Of a stretch of DNA of 6,333 bases, positions 4,770 to 6,333 are shown in pieces. The stretch comes from a bacterium Ga0077546 (GTDB taxonomy: Bacteria; Cyanobacteriota; Vampirovibrionia; Obscuribacterales; Obscuribacteraceae). The translations under genes and the position numbers were made by a program. Within the stretch, counting starts at the first letter, position 1; every line of letters starts with the position of its first letter. Where the stretch lies: assembly GCA_001464165.1 (NCBI GenBank), contig LNEX01000116.1, forward strand, positions 1 through 6,333, read 5' to 3'. The notes below the pieces were generated by a model. The model searched no databases. It was not told where the DNA came from and saw only the letters and a program-made list of their open reading frames with translations.

Positions 4770-5390
4770 GTGAGCATTCATAAAAAAAATACTGCCGATA
4801 ATTTAGATTTCTCGCCAAATCAAGGTGAACATGAGGATGCTGTTGCCGTTGACGGCCTAGAACACATCTTTAAATGGGCATCAGAGACGGTGTCAGATCC
4901 TCAAGATGAAAGAGTGCGCCAAGCACGAGACCGGCGCGTCCGTCATCAGGTTCTTGACGTTGTTCAAAAATACAGAGAACAGCGCGTTGTTACAAAGAGC
5001 CAAGACGAAGTTGCCTATTTGCAAAGAAGAGTTATCGCTCTGCTTTCAAAGATGCAAGAACTGACAGAAGAGAATGCCGCGGTAAAACAAATTATGGTTA
5101 GCCAATTCTGGGCTATCCAGAGAATTCCCGTCCTAGAAGAACAAGTGCGCGTACTTAAGGTAGTTGAATACGAAAAAGAAGCTGCCGTTAAAGAACGTCG
5201 CTATTTGATGGACGCCTTGGCTAAAATCAAAGTTGAGCGCGACTACCTCGAAGACATTCTGGTTACTTGCGAAGATGAGAATACTCGTTTGTCGAGCATC
5301 CTCAATAACACAAGAGCAGAATTGGCTGAAATTAAAGCTCGCAAATGGTGGCACAGTTTCATTCCTAAGAGCTTCCTCAAGAAAGCCTAA
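4770..5390 (+). CDS. Cytoplasmic coiled-coil protein, function unknown
   Basis: The gene encodes 206 residues from GTG 4770, supported by AAAGGGG and a promoter placed just upstream. The frame is open back to ATG 4614, but that 52-residue extension (Thr-rich, then Trp/Tyr-rich) looks untranslated. There is no signal peptide. An acidic N-terminal part (about 9-50) is followed by a basic helix-forming stretch (RVRQARDRRVRHQ, 48-60). From about 75 to 190 there is a highly charged, Leu/Val/Ile-spaced region with many Glu, Lys and Arg, no Pro except at 120, and no Gly, as expected of a long coiled coil. Examples are EVAYLQRRVIALLSKMQEL and DALAKIKVERDYLEDIL. The C-terminus (about 190-206, KWWHSFIPKSFLKKA) is basic, aromatic and possibly membrane-associating. 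No family was recognised. A scaffold or regulatory partner role is inferred from shape only. The gene stands alone, divergent from the secreted-protein genes and convergent with rarA. Confidence 0.85.
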   Translation: MSIHKKNTADNLDFSPNQGEHEDAVAVDGLEHIFKWASETVSDPQDERVRQARDRRVRHQVLDVVQKYREQRVVTKSQDEVAYLQRRVIALLSKMQELTEENAAVKQIMVSQFWAIQRIPVLEEQVRVLKVVEYEKEAAVKERRYLMDALAKIKVERDYLEDILVTCEDENTRLSSILNNTRAELAEIKARKWWHSFIPKSFLKKA

Positions 5391-5470
5391 GAACGCTTAG
5401 GGCTTCCACTAGCGAGACAGCGCTATCGAAGTCCACCAGCATAAAGCAAGCGCTACTTCGGAACATTCCA

Positions 5471-5509
5471 CTAAAAAGGAGAAATTGCTAGTCAATTTCT
5501 CCTTTTTAG
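5471..5509. terminator. Bidirectional terminator shared by the coiled-coil gene and rarA
   Basis: A perfect 17-bp stem (5471-5487 with 5493-5509) closes a five-base loop. It has AAAAAGGAG on one arm and CTCCTTTTT on the other, so each strand ends in a U-run. It lies 80 bases past the stop of the rightward gene. The rarA stop codon (5506-5508) is inside the stem, so the end of rarA translation and the terminator overlap. Confidence 0.88.
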
Positions 5510-6333
5510 CCTTCAACGACCTCTTTACCTGCGGCCTTGCGAATCTTGCCTTCAAAGCCTCGTTCGCTTGGTTGATAGTATTTACGCCCAGCTAACTCAT
5601 TGGGAAGGCACTGCATGGTATCGGCTTTGCCAGCAGCGAAATCATGAGCATACTGGTAACCCTTAGAGTATCCAATTTCTTTCATCAATTTAGTCGGGGC
5701 ATTGCGCAAGTGCAAAGGCACAGGATGCTGCACCGTATTTAGTGCATCTTGAGCCGCTTCGTTATAGGCTTTATACAAGGCATTTGACTTAGGTGCCAGG
5801 GCCATATAAGCAACACATTGAGCCAGGGCTAATTTGCCCTCGGGCACTCCAATAAATTCCACAGCTTGCATGGCTGCCACAGCCTGAGTCAGAGCCTGAG
5901 GTGCAGCTAAACCAATATCTTCTGAAGCAAAGCGCACCAGGCGCCGCGCCACATACATTGGCTCTTCGCCAGCTTCCATCATGCGCGCTAGCCAGTAAAT
6001 ACTGGCGTTCACGTCAGAATTGCGAATCGACTTGTGTAGAGCCGAAATCAAATTGAAATGGTTCTCACCATCTTTGTCATATTTGAGCACGGCCTGCTGC
6101 ACAGCCGAGCGAATTTCTTTCTCACTTATCTCTTTTTGGCCGCGCCTATGAGCGAGGTTGGCAGCCATCTCAAGAGAATTAAGAGCAGTGCGAGCATCAC
6201 CCGATGAATAGGCAGCAATAAGTTTGAGCGTATCGTCTGATGCCGTTAACTCGAGTTCACCTAAACCTCTCTCATTGTCGACCAATGCAGTCTGCATGAT
6301 CTTCAAAAGTGCTGGTAAATCGAGCTCATCCAT
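5506..6333 (-). CDS. rarA: RarA/MgsA (WRNIP1) family AAA+ ATPase, C-terminal part
   Basis: The last 275 residues of replication-associated recombination protein A are present. This is a clamp-loader-like AAA+ ATPase that acts on DNA ends and single-strand gaps at stalled replication forks. The gene runs off the right edge. The Met at the edge is probably internal, since family members have about 430-450 residues and the Walker A and B motifs must lie upstream. Visible here are the AAA+ lid with GDARTALNSLE (45-55; GDAR is the sensor-2 signature), then the family-specific C-terminal domain: KYDKDGENHFNLISALHKS (84-102), WLARMMEAGEEPMYVARRL (114-132), RFASEDIGLA (134-143), ALAPKSNALY (178-187), VPLHLRNAPTKLMKEIGY (205-222) and YQYAHD (226-231). 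The end (LP..LAGRKYYQPSERGFEGKI) is also typical. These match the tetramerisation domain of the family closely. It ends in a hairpin shared with the convergent gene. The function of the neighbours does not depend on it. Confidence 0.95.
   Translation of the reverse strand: MDELDLPALLKIMQTALVDNERGLGELELTASDDTLKLIAAYSSGDARTALNSLEMAANLAHRRGQKEISEKEIRSAVQQAVLKYDKDGENHFNLISALHKSIRNSDVNASIYWLARMMEAGEEPMYVARRLVRFASEDIGLAAPQALTQAVAAMQAVEFIGVPEGKLALAQCVAYMALAPKSNALYKAYNEAAQDALNTVQHPVPLHLRNAPTKLMKEIGYSKGYQYAHDFAAGKADTMQCLPNELAGRKYYQPSERGFEGKIRKAAGKEVVEG

Noticed and set aside
5427..5460. Inverted repeat CGAAGT / ACTTCG after the coiled-coil gene
   Set aside because: It has only six base pairs with a 22-base loop, beside a much stronger terminator; probably chance.

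Overview
The window looks like bacterial chromosome. It holds five consecutive minus-strand genes for exported, low-complexity proteins (about 100-4011), a structured 758-base divergent intergenic region (4012-4769), one plus-strand coiled-coil protein gene (4770-5390), and the 3' part of a minus-strand rarA/mgsA gene (5506 to the right edge). Start sites use ordinary Shine-Dalgarno sequences (AGGAGG, GGAG, AAAGGGG) and ATG or GTG starts. The species cannot be fixed from the sequence. The taxonomically restricted-looking secreted proteins beside a conserved housekeeping gene would suit a poorly characterised lineage, such as a non-photosynthetic relative of Cyanobacteria, but that is only a guess.

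Region 1 (1-2203): three genes (1231-1965, 578-1198, 100-528) are read leftwards with gaps of 32 and 49 bases and end at a GC-rich hairpin terminator (16-36), so they look like one operon. They encode an Asn/Gln/Met/Gly-rich exported protein, an Ala/Pro-rich basic exported protein, and a small protein with a long signal peptide whose layout recalls VirB2/TrbC pilins. Region 2 (2204-4011): two more genes, read leftwards with a 68-base gap, encode secreted Pro/Gly-rich proteins. They share an ordered set of motifs (TLRTPL, EGAPPxxGDG, PPSTxGxDxGS, QVNIxPxGG, repeated DFG) and so are diverged tandem paralogues. A strong hairpin at 2071-2108 separates the two sets. Four of the five predicted signal peptides are cleaved before Gln. 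I infer a locus for cell-surface or extracellular material, but no known system was recognised with confidence.

Region 3 (4012-4769) has no convincing gene and is dense in repeats and dyads: an 8-bp inverted repeat, a 10-bp tandem repeat running into a hairpin, a nested set of competing inverted repeats, five tandem copies of a 15-bp unit, a 13-bp direct repeat, and two operator-like dyads beside a near-consensus promoter (TTTACA-17-TATAGT). Region 4: that promoter and a good ribosome-binding site place the start of the coiled-coil gene at GTG 4770. The gene converges on rarA, and one 17-bp-stem hairpin (5471-5509) serves both directions and contains the rarA stop codon.
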